The position numbers and the translations under genes were made by a program. The notes under the pieces were generated by a model. The model was not told the DNA's origin and ran no database searches. It saw only the letters and a program-made list of their open reading frames with translations. Shown piece by piece: positions 5,988 through 13,063 of a stretch of DNA of 15,624 nt. The DNA is from JBCCGI01 sp039029355 (lineage in GTDB: Bacteria; Planctomycetota; UBA1135; GCA-002686595): positions 1-15,624 of the forward strand of contig JBCCGI010000134.1 in the NCBI GenBank assembly GCA_039029355.1. The letters run 5' to 3'. Every line of letters starts with the position of its first letter. Within the stretch, counting starts at the first letter, position 1.

Positions 5988-8891
5988 ATGCTCACCGCAG
6001 CTCTCGCGCTCTTCTCCCTCAGCTCGCCCCCGCCCCCTCCGCCGCGCCCGGGAGGCGCGGTCGAGGTCGCGGCGGTCTCCCCGGTCGCCGTGCGTCCCCC
6101 GGCCGGCCACGAGGTCTGGGCCTGCAACCGCGACAACGGCTCGGTCTCGGTGCTCGACACCCTGACGGGCACGATCACGCACGAGATCGAGGTCGGCGTG
6201 TGGCCGCGCTCGGTGGCGTTCGACCCGAGCGGCGCGCTCGCCTTTGTCGCCAACCAACGCGGCAACGTGCCGGTGGACGCGCACTTCGCGACCCCGTTCA
6301 CCGGGGGCGAGCTGCGCGGGACGATCAGCGTGATCGACGCGGCGACGAAGGACGTGCTCGCGACGCTGACCGACGTCGGCGTGGAGCCCTACGGGCTCGC
6401 GGTCGCTCCCGCGGGCGACTGGCTCGCCGTCACGGCCCAACGCTCCGCTTCGGTCCGGGTCCTGTCGACCTCGGCGCCCTTCGCGACGCTCGCGAGCTTC
6501 GACTTCCCCGCGTCGATGTCGCAGCTGAGCGGAGGGACGATCTCGGACGTCGACACCGACGGCGACCTGGTGGCCGACCTCGCGCAGCCGCGCTCGCTCG
6601 CGATCCGCGACGACGCCGGCGACGTGGACCTGTTCGTCGCGCACGCGGTGTCGGGCTGGGTCTCGGTGCTCGACGTGACGCTGGACGGCGGCGGGACGCC
6701 GACCGGGCTCGCGCTGGGAGCGACGATCGACCTCGACAACTACACCCCGCATCCGATCTTCTCGCCGACGCCGGTGCAGACGATCGAGAGCCAGGGCGAG
6801 CCGCGCTTCCCGGGCGAGATCGCGCTGTCGCCCGACGGCACGCGACTGCTGCTGCCGCACCTGCTGCACAACACCAACCACGATCTGGAGTTCGACTTCG
6901 GCGCCGCGCTGCCCGGTGACTACGCCAACCGCGTGTACCCGGCGCTCAGCCTGGTGGACGCCGCGGCGCGCAGCTTCGGCGGGGTCGACAACTCAGGCCG
7001 CCTCGAGCACGAGCTGTCCGACCCGATGGCGCCGGCGGAATTCGTACCCTACGGCGGCAAGGGCGCCGAGGTCGCGGGCGGGGTGTACACGCTCGGCGGC
7101 GAGGGCGCGCCGGTCCTGGGCGGGACGCTCTCGCTGCGCGTCACCGGCGCGGCGCCGGGCGACGTGGCCCTGATCGCGCTCGGCCAGCCCACCGCGCTCC
7201 CGCTGGGGCCGCTCGGCACGCTGCTGGTGGATGGCACCGGCGGGGTCTTCGCGACCACGCCGCAGCTCACGCTCACCGCGCCGCTGCCGGGCGATCCGCA
7301 GTTCGAGGGTGTGTCGCTCTTCGTGCAGGGCGCGCTGCTCGGGCTCTCGGGGCTGCAGGGGTTCACGAACGGGCTCGAGGTCGTGTTGGGTTCGGAGGGC
7401 TACGGCGCCGGCGAGCTCGGCCGTCGCGCCGGGCACCCCGGTGCGGTGCGCTACAACGCGGCCGGCGACCGTGCGCTGCTCCTCAACCGCGGCTCCGAGG
7501 ACGTGTTCCTCTACTCGGTCAACGGCTCCGAGCTGAGCCTCCTGGCCGCCTTCCCGCCGCGCCACGAGCACGTCGAGCGCGCGCCGCTCGACGCCTCGAC
7601 CCCGCTGGGTGACACGCCGCTCGGCTTCGCGGTCGTGCCGGATGCCTCGACCTCGAACGACGACGCGCGGGTGTACGTCGTGAACGAGACCAGCCGGACG
7701 CTGTCGACGCTCTGGGTCGACTTCGAGGCCGGCGTGATCGCGCAGCAGGCGCCGCAGGTCGGCACGCTGCTCGAGCCGGACGAGCTCACGCTGTCGGAGC
7801 GGCTCGGCCAGGAGCTCTTCGAGGACGCCTCGCGGGCGCAGACCGCGGGCGGCTTCAACAACTCCTGCGCCTCGTGCCACTTCGAGGGCGGCGCCGACGC
7901 CAACGCCTGGCCCGATCCTTCGGGGCCGCGGGCGACGCCGGCGCTCGCGGGCGGGTCGCAGTTGACCGGGACGCTGCTCTGGAAGGGTGTGCGCCTCAAC
8001 CTGGGCGAGACCGGGCCGAAGTTCGCGGCGTTCAACGGCGGCACGGGTGTCTTCACCGCGGACGAGCAACAGGCCCTCATCGACCACCACCGGCTGCTCC
8101 CGGTGCCGCTCAACCCCAGCCTGGATCCCACCGGCGGGCTCACGGCCCAGGCCGCCTTCGGGCGCGACCTCTTCTTCGGGAGCAACGAGACCGGGCTCAA
8201 CCCCGCGCTGCGCTCGGCCGGCTGCGCGAGCTGCCACCCGGACGCCGACGACTTCACGCTGGAGGCGCTCGGCTACACCGTCGACGTGCTCGCGCCGGTG
8301 CTGACCGACGATCCGGCGGGCTTGGAGACGGTCGACCCGCTCTGCTTCTCGCTCCAGGAGAACCTGCTGGCGCAGAACCTGCGGAACGTGAACTCGGGCG
8401 TGAACCTCGACACCGACGACGACGGCGTTCCGGACCTCGACCGCAACCAGGACGGCTACCCCGACGTCGAGACGTACGCGCCGCTCTTCCCCGACCTCCA
8501 GGTCGACTTCACCCGCGACGACACCAACGGCTACCTGTGCCCGCTCGGCGGGTCGGCCGGTTCGCCGCTGAAGGTCTTTACCCGCAACGAGGCGATCTTC
8601 GGCGTGCCGACGCTGCTCGGCGCGGCCGGCTCGGCGCCGTACTTCCACGACGGCGCGGCCTCGTCGCTGCGCGCGGTGCTCGATCCCGAGGCGCAGCTCG
8701 CCGACCCGCTCTACGGCGACCCGAGCTACCCGGGGCTCGTGAAGCACTTCAACGAGTTCCACGACGTGCGCGGGCACGAGGATCTGGTGAGCGGCGTGTC
8801 CAAGGTGCAGGCGACGCTGCAGACGGCGGGGTCGGGCAGCACGATCGCGATCGACCTCGAGGCGCTGCTGGCCTTCGTGTCGTCGCTCTAG
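5988..8891 (+). CDS. Exported YVTN-propeller / diheme cytochrome c peroxidase (MauG-like) fusion protein
   Basis: A 967-residue protein. Residues 1-12 are hydrophobic, followed by a polyproline run (14-19), probably a minimal export signal. Residues ~40-370 carry YVTN/lactonase-type propeller repeats (NRDNGSVSVLDTLTG, FDPSGALAFVANQRGN, ISVIDAATKDVLATL). A foreign-looking beta-rich module occupies ~372-468, after which propeller-like sequence resumes (~478-600). Residues ~600-967 form a diheme peroxidase/MauG-like domain: two CASCH haem c sites at 627-631 and 746-750, and the conserved PYFHDG segment at 884-889. An insertion at ~808-826 (DTDDDGVPD, NQDGYPD) resembles calcium-binding Asp-rich loops. 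Such enzymes use two covalently bound haems to reduce peroxide or oxidise a partner, outside the cytoplasm. Haem attachment needs a cytochrome c maturation system, not present here. The domain call is firm; substrate and electron donor are unknown. Confidence 0.9.
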   Translation: MLTAALALFSLSSPPPPPPRPGGAVEVAAVSPVAVRPPAGHEVWACNRDNGSVSVLDTLTGTITHEIEVGVWPRSVAFDPSGALAFVANQRGNVPVDAHFATPFTGGELRGTISVIDAATKDVLATLTDVGVEPYGLAVAPAGDWLAVTAQRSASVRVLSTSAPFATLASFDFPASMSQLSGGTISDVDTDGDLVADLAQPRSLAIRDDAGDVDLFVAHAVSGWVSVLDVTLDGGGTPTGLALGATIDLDNYTPHPIFSPTPVQTIESQGEPRFPGEIALSPDGTRLLLPHLLHNTNHDLEFDFGAALPGDYANRVYPALSLVDAAARSFGGVDNSGRLEHELSDPMAPAEFVPYGGKGAEVAGGVYTLGGEGAPVLGGTLSLRVTGAAPGDVALIALGQPTALPLGPLGTLLVDGTGGVFATTPQLTLTAPLPGDPQFEGVSLFVQGALLGLSGLQGFTNGLEVVLGSEGYGAGELGRRAGHPGAVRYNAAGDRALLLNRGSEDVFLYSVNGSELSLLAAFPPRHEHVERAPLDASTPLGDTPLGFAVVPDASTSNDDARVYVVNETSRTLSTLWVDFEAGVIAQQAPQVGTLLEPDELTLSERLGQELFEDASRAQTAGGFNNSCASCHFEGGADANAWPDPSGPRATPALAGGSQLTGTLLWKGVRLNLGETGPKFAAFNGGTGVFTADEQQALIDHHRLLPVPLNPSLDPTGGLTAQAAFGRDLFFGSNETGLNPALRSAGCASCHPDADDFTLEALGYTVDVLAPVLTDDPAGLETVDPLCFSLQENLLAQNLRNVNSGVNLDTDDDGVPDLDRNQDGYPDVETYAPLFPDLQVDFTRDDTNGYLCPLGGSAGSPLKVFTRNEAIFGVPTLLGAAGSAPYFHDGAASSLRAVLDPEAQLADPLYGDPSYPGLVKHFNEFHDVRGHEDLVSGVSKVQATLQTAGSGSTIAIDLEALLAFVSSL

Positions 8892-8898
8892 GTTACCG

Positions 8899-8938
8899 GT
8901 GCCCGGGTAGGAGCCCGCGCGGGCTACTACCCGGGCAC
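8899..8938. terminator. Large palindromic hairpin after the peroxidase gene
   Basis: Arms of 20 bases at 8899-8918 and 8919-8938 match at 19 of 20 positions (single mismatch C/A at the seventh pair from the centre), with no separate loop. It begins 8 bases after the peroxidase stop codon. It lacks a T tract but is stable enough to act as a terminator in either direction between the converging genes. Confidence 0.6.
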
Positions 8939-8944
8939 GCGGCG

Positions 8945-8995
8945 TCAAAGGAGCTGCGCCCGGGCGTTTGTGGCTCTGCCCAGGAACGGATTTGC
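8945..8995 (-). pseudogene. Remnant C-terminus of a paralogue of the 9192-10430 gene
   Basis: Read on the minus strand, the last 17 codons of this frame (stop included) end in FLGRATNARAQLL and a TGA. The intact neighbour ends in FVGRATNRVRVQLL and a TAG. Ten of 13 aligned residues are shared after one gap, although synonymous codons differ (AGA/CGC, GCC/GCG, ACA/ACG), so this is an old duplicate and not an assembly echo. Upstream of these codons the frame runs into the hairpin cluster and loses all resemblance, so only the extreme 3' end of the gene survives. It could instead be chance similarity in a short stretch, though its direct placement before a stop codon argues against that. Confidence 0.5.
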
Positions 8996-9014
8996 GTCCG
9001 GGATCAGCCCCCTT

Positions 9015-9031
9015 GGGTCGCGTCGCGACCC
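9015..9031. repeat. Short GC palindrome, middle hairpin of the cluster
   Basis: Perfect 8-bp arms (GGGTCGCG at 9015-9022, CGCGACCC at 9024-9031) flank one central base. It lies three bases before the next, larger hairpin. Confidence 0.5.
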
Positions 9032-9033
9032 GC

Positions 9034-9067
9034 GGAGTCCCGGCCGGAGGCAACCGGCCGGGGCTCC
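9034..9067. repeat. 14-bp stem-loop, third hairpin of the cluster
   Basis: Arms at 9034-9047 and 9054-9067 pair over 14 positions with one G/T wobble and enclose the 6-base loop AGGCAA. With no T tract on either side it resembles a REP-like or structured-RNA element more than a classical terminator. It lies ~125 bases downstream of the stop of the minus-strand gene. Confidence 0.5.
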
Positions 9068-9191
9068 ACCTGGTAGTCGCCCGGGCCGCCGAAGCGTCTC
9101 GCGAAGATCGCCCAAAGTCCGCGGCGCCCGGGTGAGGGCTCCCCGCAAAAGGAGCGGAGCGTCCCCCCCCACCCGGACGCGCGGACGCGCT

Positions 9192-10430
9192 CTATAGCAG
9201 CTGAACCCGCACGCGGTTCGTCGCGCGTCCAACAAAACTCGCCACGTCGAGCACCAGGCCCTGGAGGTAGAGGTCGCTGCCGCCGAGCGCGGGGGGCACC
9301 GGGAGCTGAGCCCCGACGAAGGCCCCCTCGGCCGTGAAGGCGAACGTCGTCGTCGAGGCCGTCCCCTGCCACACCGACGCGGTGGCGCCGAAGAGGCCGC
9401 CGGGCACGACGAGGAGCACCGCGCCCAAGGCCGACACACCGGGCAGCGGCAGCGGAGCGGTCGAGGCCCCGGCGACGGCGACGTTGTTCGGGAGCTGCGC
9501 GCCCACGTAGTCGCGGATCTCCACGCCGAGCGACGCCCCTCCGCCCGAGACCGCCAGCGCCCGCCCGTTCATCGCGCCGCCGCCGTTGTCGCCGACCTCG
9601 ACCCCGAGCGCTCCGCCGCTGTCGGCGACCGGGTTCAGGATCGGGCTGCGCCAGCCGGTGTGCGGCTCGGCCATCGACGTAATGAGCTCCTGCACCGGCC
9701 CCTGCCCCCCGAACTGGAACCCGCCGCTCGGGTTGAGCCCCAGGCCGAGTGGGTCCGCCTGGGTCTCGTCGATCGAGTGCAGGTCCTGGATGTCGTAGTC
9801 GCCGAGCCCGCAGCTGCCGCCGGAGGACAGCATGCCGCCCGGCACGAACCAGGTCGTCGCCATGTCCGAAGCGGCGGTCCCGTCCGCCGGCAGCACGACG
9901 CCGCTGCCGACGGTCGACCCGAAGGTGAGGTCAACCAGGTAGCCATCCACGAAGCCCGGAGGCGGGCACAAGCAGCTGTAGTACGAGAAGTAGCCCGGGC
10001 ACGGAAAGCCGGACGGGCCGACGACGACCACCACCTCGGTCGTCAGCCCCTGCTGCAGGAACGCCGGCTCCAGCCCGGTCCCGGCCGCGTTGGGCAGCGC
10101 CGGCCCGTGCACGCGGGTGTAGAAGGAGGGCGTCGTGCTCCAGTCGGTATCGAAGAGGCTCTCGAAGTAGCTGTCGACCTCCATCACCGCGCTGCCGGCG
10201 GGGTCCACGTACGCCATGAAGTCGGCGCCGGAGTGGACGCGCCAGAAGAGGTCGCCGTCGAGGTCGGGCGGGTTGTCGGTGGGCGCGGCTCCGATGCTCG
10301 GGCTCGAGTAGAGGTTGGCGGTGTCGCTGCCGTTGTTGAACGACGCGTCGTTGAGGCCGAGCTGAGCCGTGGCGGGGAACGCGGCGAACGCGCCGGCCAA
10401 AGCCGTGGCGGCGGACGTGGGGATGGGCAT
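9192..10430 (-). CDS. Secreted protein with conserved C-terminal beta-rich module, function unknown
   Basis: A 412-residue protein. I choose the ATG at 10428-10430 and not the upstream one at 10535 because a GGGAGGA Shine-Dalgarno precedes it and the first ~23 residues (MPIPTSAATALAGAFAAFPA, then TAQ) form a normal signal peptide. Residues ~24-310 are Gly/Ser/Pro-rich strand-like sequence with a Cys cluster (FPCPGYFSYYSCLCPPPG) and no recognised family. Residues ~321-412 form a module with LPLPGVSALGAVLLVVPGGLF, LPVPPALGGSDLYLQGLVLD and a terminal ATNRVRVQLL. The same order of motifs occurs inside the neighbouring peroxidase fusion (LPLGPLGTLLVDGTGGVF, LPGDPQFEGVSLFVQG, FTNGLEVVLG). A C-terminal placement in one protein and an internal one in the other suggests an independently folding cell-surface domain. 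No catalytic residues are apparent. The gene lies downstream of the pseudopilin operon, behind that operon's terminator. Confidence 0.82.
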   Translation of the reverse strand: MPIPTSAATALAGAFAAFPATAQLGLNDASFNNGSDTANLYSSPSIGAAPTDNPPDLDGDLFWRVHSGADFMAYVDPAGSAVMEVDSYFESLFDTDWSTTPSFYTRVHGPALPNAAGTGLEPAFLQQGLTTEVVVVVGPSGFPCPGYFSYYSCLCPPPGFVDGYLVDLTFGSTVGSGVVLPADGTAASDMATTWFVPGGMLSSGGSCGLGDYDIQDLHSIDETQADPLGLGLNPSGGFQFGGQGPVQELITSMAEPHTGWRSPILNPVADSGGALGVEVGDNGGGAMNGRALAVSGGGASLGVEIRDYVGAQLPNNVAVAGASTAPLPLPGVSALGAVLLVVPGGLFGATASVWQGTASTTTFAFTAEGAFVGAQLPVPPALGGSDLYLQGLVLDVASFVGRATNRVRVQLL

Positions 10431-10437
10431 GCGGGGA

Positions 10438-10444
10438 TCCTCCC
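10438..10444 (-). promoter_or_regulatory. Ribosome binding site that sets the start at 10430
   Basis: On the minus strand GGGAGGA sits 7 bases before the ATG at 10428-10430. This is why the longer frame beginning at 10535, which would bury the signal peptide 35 residues in, is not used. Confidence 0.75.
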
Positions 10445-10570
10445 GAGATCCGGGCGGCTCGCCGGATCCGACACCGGCCGTGACGCCGAAGCCGGGGAGC
10501 CGCGAGGCGAAGGGGTCGCAGAACCGGGTGCCCACAGGCTCCCGACCGTCTCACCAAAACGCCGGCACGG

Positions 10571-10611
10571 ACAAACGAAAGCGGCCCAGGCGGCAGAAGC
10601 CGCCTGGGCCG
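10571..10611 (-). terminator. Intrinsic terminator of the pseudopilin operon
   Basis: A perfect 13-bp stem (10582-10594 with 10599-10611) encloses a 4-base loop. On the minus strand it is followed by the T-rich tail CTTTCGTTTGT. It lies 28 bases after the stop codon of the PilX-like gene and separates it from the next minus-strand gene. It is the only hairpin in the window with a convincing T-rich tail. Confidence 0.85.
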
Positions 10612-10639
10612 TCTCGGGACTCACCCCCCTACGCCGCTC

Positions 10640-12991
10640 CTAGAGCAGGTTCGCCGTAGGGTTCCAAAGTTTGCGCTTGAGCTGCACCTGATAGGGGTTG
10701 TCGATCTGGATCATCCCCTTCACGCGCTGGTCGTAGTTCAGCTGCAGGCCGACCGCGTAATCCGAGAGCTCGCTCTTGTTCGAGAAGAACCCCCACGGGT
10801 CCTTGAACCCGGGCACGAGCATCCCGAGGTCGGCCGCCACGATCGACCCGTTCACGGTCATCTGCCCGAACATCGGCGTGCTGCGCGTGACGATCGAGAA
10901 GATCGAGTTGTTGGTGTAGATCAGCCCGTCGATCGACAGCGGCTTCCCCATCGGCCGGATGTCCTCGTAGTACTCGATCCCGACCTTGTAGATGTCCGCC
11001 GGAAGCCAGTCGTCCTTCGGCGTGATCTCGAGCAGCGCCGGCTGCGGGCCGGTGGCCGGGTAGAGGTACGGGTCGTTCGGGTCGTTCGGGTCGGCGATCG
11101 TCAGCAGATCTTCGTCCCACGAGATCGGGACCTCGGAGTCGCCGTGCCAGGTCTCGGCGACCGGGTCGAAGTAGATGTCGCCCTTGTTGTAGATCGGAAC
11201 CTCGTCGCCGTCGCCAAAGTGGTAGTAGCGCGGGACGTAGTCCTCGACGTAGCCGGGGTTCGGCACCATCGAGCCTCCGGGGCCCGGAAGCAGCTCCTGG
11301 GTCTTCGCCCACTCGCCGCGGTTGAAGAGCGACATCTCGGCCAGCGAGAAGTTCCAGGAGTCATCGGCGCTGCCGTCGACGATCTCGTACTTCTGCGGCA
11401 ACTGCCAGGTCCAGTCCGGCTGGAGCTGGGAGGGCGCCAGGTAGTCGCCGATCATCACGTTGCCGCCGGCGGCGAGGGCCAGCGCGTTCTTCGTGCCGTC
11501 CTGGGCCATGCCGAACGTGCGCGGGCCGGTCGGGTTCCCGGGGTCGTCGCCGGCGAGGTAGGTCTTGCCGTCGAGGTACTCGACGTCCGAGGGCATATAG
11601 ACGTTGCCCCGGACGATCAGCGACCCCTCGCCTACGATGTACCCGGTCAGCACGACGTCTCCGTCGATCGCGACGGTGCCGTCGATGCGGATCGGGTTGT
11701 CCTCGGTCCCGGTCAGGATCAGGTTGCCGTCCACGACGTCCGCCAGGCTGGCGCCGGGAGTGCCGAGGAGCATCGCCGCGCCGAACTCGTTCAGGCTGTC
11801 GATCTTGTTGCCCTCCTCGAACACGGTGATGGCGCCGCCCGAGATGGTCCCGAAGGCGTCCTCTGCCGCGGCGGCGAACTCGATGTCGTCGACGATCTTG
11901 TTGCCCTCGGCGTCGGGATCCGGGAGGCCGGTCTGCGTGTCGAGGCCGCCGTTGTCCGGGATCGGCGCCGGAAAGCCGATCGGCAGGTTGCCGTCGACCA
12001 TGTCGGCGTAGTCGTCCGGATAGTCGAGGTACAGGTTCTCCATCGGCTGCGGCGGATCGCCGGCGGGCACGAAGGGCTCGGAGTTCATGGCCCCGAAGGC
12101 GTCCTCTAGTAGCCCCCCGGTCACCGGGTCGAACTCATAGCCCTGGAAGGCGAGGTCGTTCCAGTTGTTGATCGGGCTGCCGTTCTGGTCGACGGCGGAC
12201 CCGCGGACGTACAGCGTGCCCGCGATGAAAGAGTCGGCGTCGAAGTCGCCGATGTTCCCGCTAGCGCCCCCGTAGTGGCGCAGCATCAGCGTCTCCAGCG
12301 TGCCGACCTTCACGCGCTCGAAGGTGTCCGCGAGCGCCGGGTCGGTGTTGAACACGCGGTCGACCGAGTCGACCTTCGTGTGGCAGAAGATGCAGTTGAC
12401 GTTGTTCGCGAGCACCGCGAAGTCGAAGCCGCTGAAGTCCTCGGGCTCGATCGAGTACACCTGCTGAACCGCGCGGTTGAGCGGCTGCTTGACCAGCCCG
12501 GCGCCACGGTTCGTGGACGCCGAAACGGTCAGGAAGAGCTGCGTCGCGTCGCCCTCGTCCCTCCGCACGACCTGGACCGCGTCGATCGCCACGTTCTGGA
12601 GCGTCGCGCCGGCCTCGTCGTCCGGAAGGCTGAGCATCGGCAAGAGGTCGGTGCCGTCCTCCGCATCCGGCGGCCCGCCCGGCCCGCTGTCCGGGATGCC
12701 GGCCTCGGTAAGGTAGGTGCGGAAGGACGCGATCGTCCCGGCGGTACCGCCCTCCTCGGCGAGATAGCCCGACCAGATTCGCTCCGCGCCCAGGATGGCG
12801 ACGCTCTCGACCGCGCTCGAAAGGCGGTAGTCGTCAGCCTGTAGGTTGGACGTCTTCTTGGTGCCGAGCACCGACGCCAGGATCGTGAGCGCGAAGATCG
12901 CCATGCCCGACACGACGAGCAGCGTTGGGATCATCGCGACCCCTCGCCGCCCGCGGAGCCGGCGCAGCCATAGGAAACCAGGTTTCTTCAT
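10640..12991 (-). CDS. PilX/GspK-like pseudopilin with CxxCH motif and large beta-rich body
   Basis: A 783-residue protein. A basic leader (residues 1-16, RRLRGRR) precedes G17, then a hydrophobic helix at ~18-42 (VAMIPTLLVVSGMAIFALTI) and a polar amphipathic helix, the layout of PilX/GspK-type prepilins. The fifth mature residue is Pro, not Glu; GspK-type tip pseudopilins also lack Glu5. Residues 200-204 read CIFCH, a haem c-type motif, within FAVLANNVNCIFCHTKVD. Residues ~425-470 have short alternating strands of beta-helix type (IRIDGTVAIDGDVVLTG, GSLIVRGNVYMPSD). The C-terminal ~100 residues contain LSIDGLIYTNNS, MTVNGSIVAADLGML and LQLNYDQRVKG, a pattern I associate with large PilX-like proteins. 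A 9-bp unit repeats ~2.8 times at 11069-11093, giving DPNDPND. It is much longer than a typical PilX (~200 residues) or GspK (~300). It follows the PilW-like gene with a 72-bp gap, surely one operon. Start: ATG at 12991 behind a G-rich ribosome site. Confidence 0.82.
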   Translation of the reverse strand: MKKPGFLWLRRLRGRRGVAMIPTLLVVSGMAIFALTILASVLGTKKTSNLQADDYRLSSAVESVAILGAERIWSGYLAEEGGTAGTIASFRTYLTEAGIPDSGPGGPPDAEDGTDLLPMLSLPDDEAGATLQNVAIDAVQVVRRDEGDATQLFLTVSASTNRGAGLVKQPLNRAVQQVYSIEPEDFSGFDFAVLANNVNCIFCHTKVDSVDRVFNTDPALADTFERVKVGTLETLMLRHYGGASGNIGDFDADSFIAGTLYVRGSAVDQNGSPINNWNDLAFQGYEFDPVTGGLLEDAFGAMNSEPFVPAGDPPQPMENLYLDYPDDYADMVDGNLPIGFPAPIPDNGGLDTQTGLPDPDAEGNKIVDDIEFAAAAEDAFGTISGGAITVFEEGNKIDSLNEFGAAMLLGTPGASLADVVDGNLILTGTEDNPIRIDGTVAIDGDVVLTGYIVGEGSLIVRGNVYMPSDVEYLDGKTYLAGDDPGNPTGPRTFGMAQDGTKNALALAAGGNVMIGDYLAPSQLQPDWTWQLPQKYEIVDGSADDSWNFSLAEMSLFNRGEWAKTQELLPGPGGSMVPNPGYVEDYVPRYYHFGDGDEVPIYNKGDIYFDPVAETWHGDSEVPISWDEDLLTIADPNDPNDPYLYPATGPQPALLEITPKDDWLPADIYKVGIEYYEDIRPMGKPLSIDGLIYTNNSIFSIVTRSTPMFGQMTVNGSIVAADLGMLVPGFKDPWGFFSNKSELSDYAVGLQLNYDQRVKGMIQIDNPYQVQLKRKLWNPTANLL

Positions 12992-13063
12992 TTTTCCCCC
13001 ACCCTTGTCTCTGTGCTTGGTGGTGCGCGCCCGCTCCCCAACGGGAACGCGCTCCAGCCCGAT

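Larger units (their letters stand above)
8892..9191. other. 300-bp non-coding interval between convergent genes, hairpin-rich
   Basis: The interval lies between the stop codons of two converging genes. It holds a near-perfect 20-bp-arm palindrome, two further hairpins and the last codons of a vanished minus-strand gene, each listed separately. The rest (about 9070-9190) has no coding signal that I accept. It includes a run of eight C at about 9165-9172 and a short GGAGC/GCTCC repeat pair near 9138-9160 that could form an imperfect terminator hairpin for the minus-strand gene. Confidence 0.6.

Noticed and set aside
6993..9053. 686-codon open frame on the minus strand, opposite the peroxidase gene
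   Set aside because: It lies almost wholly antisense to a gene with clear domains, is dominated by Arg, Glu and Val in a low-complexity pattern, and has no signal, domain or ribosome site. G/C-loaded third positions of the real gene suppress stops on the other strand.
8945..9439. 164-codon minus-strand frame as a functional gene
   Set aside because: Only its last ~15 codons resemble a protein; the rest crosses the hairpin cluster and overlaps the intact neighbour in another frame.
10431..10535. N-terminal extension of the secreted protein to the ATG at 10535
   Set aside because: It would place 35 non-leader residues before a normal signal peptide. A good Shine-Dalgarno and ATG at 10430 give the natural start.
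11144..12109. 321-codon plus-strand frame (and the one at 13013-14185) opposite the pseudopilin genes
   Set aside because: Both are Val/Arg/Asp-rich antisense shadows without start signals or domains; the minus-strand pseudopilin frames have clear N-terminal motifs.
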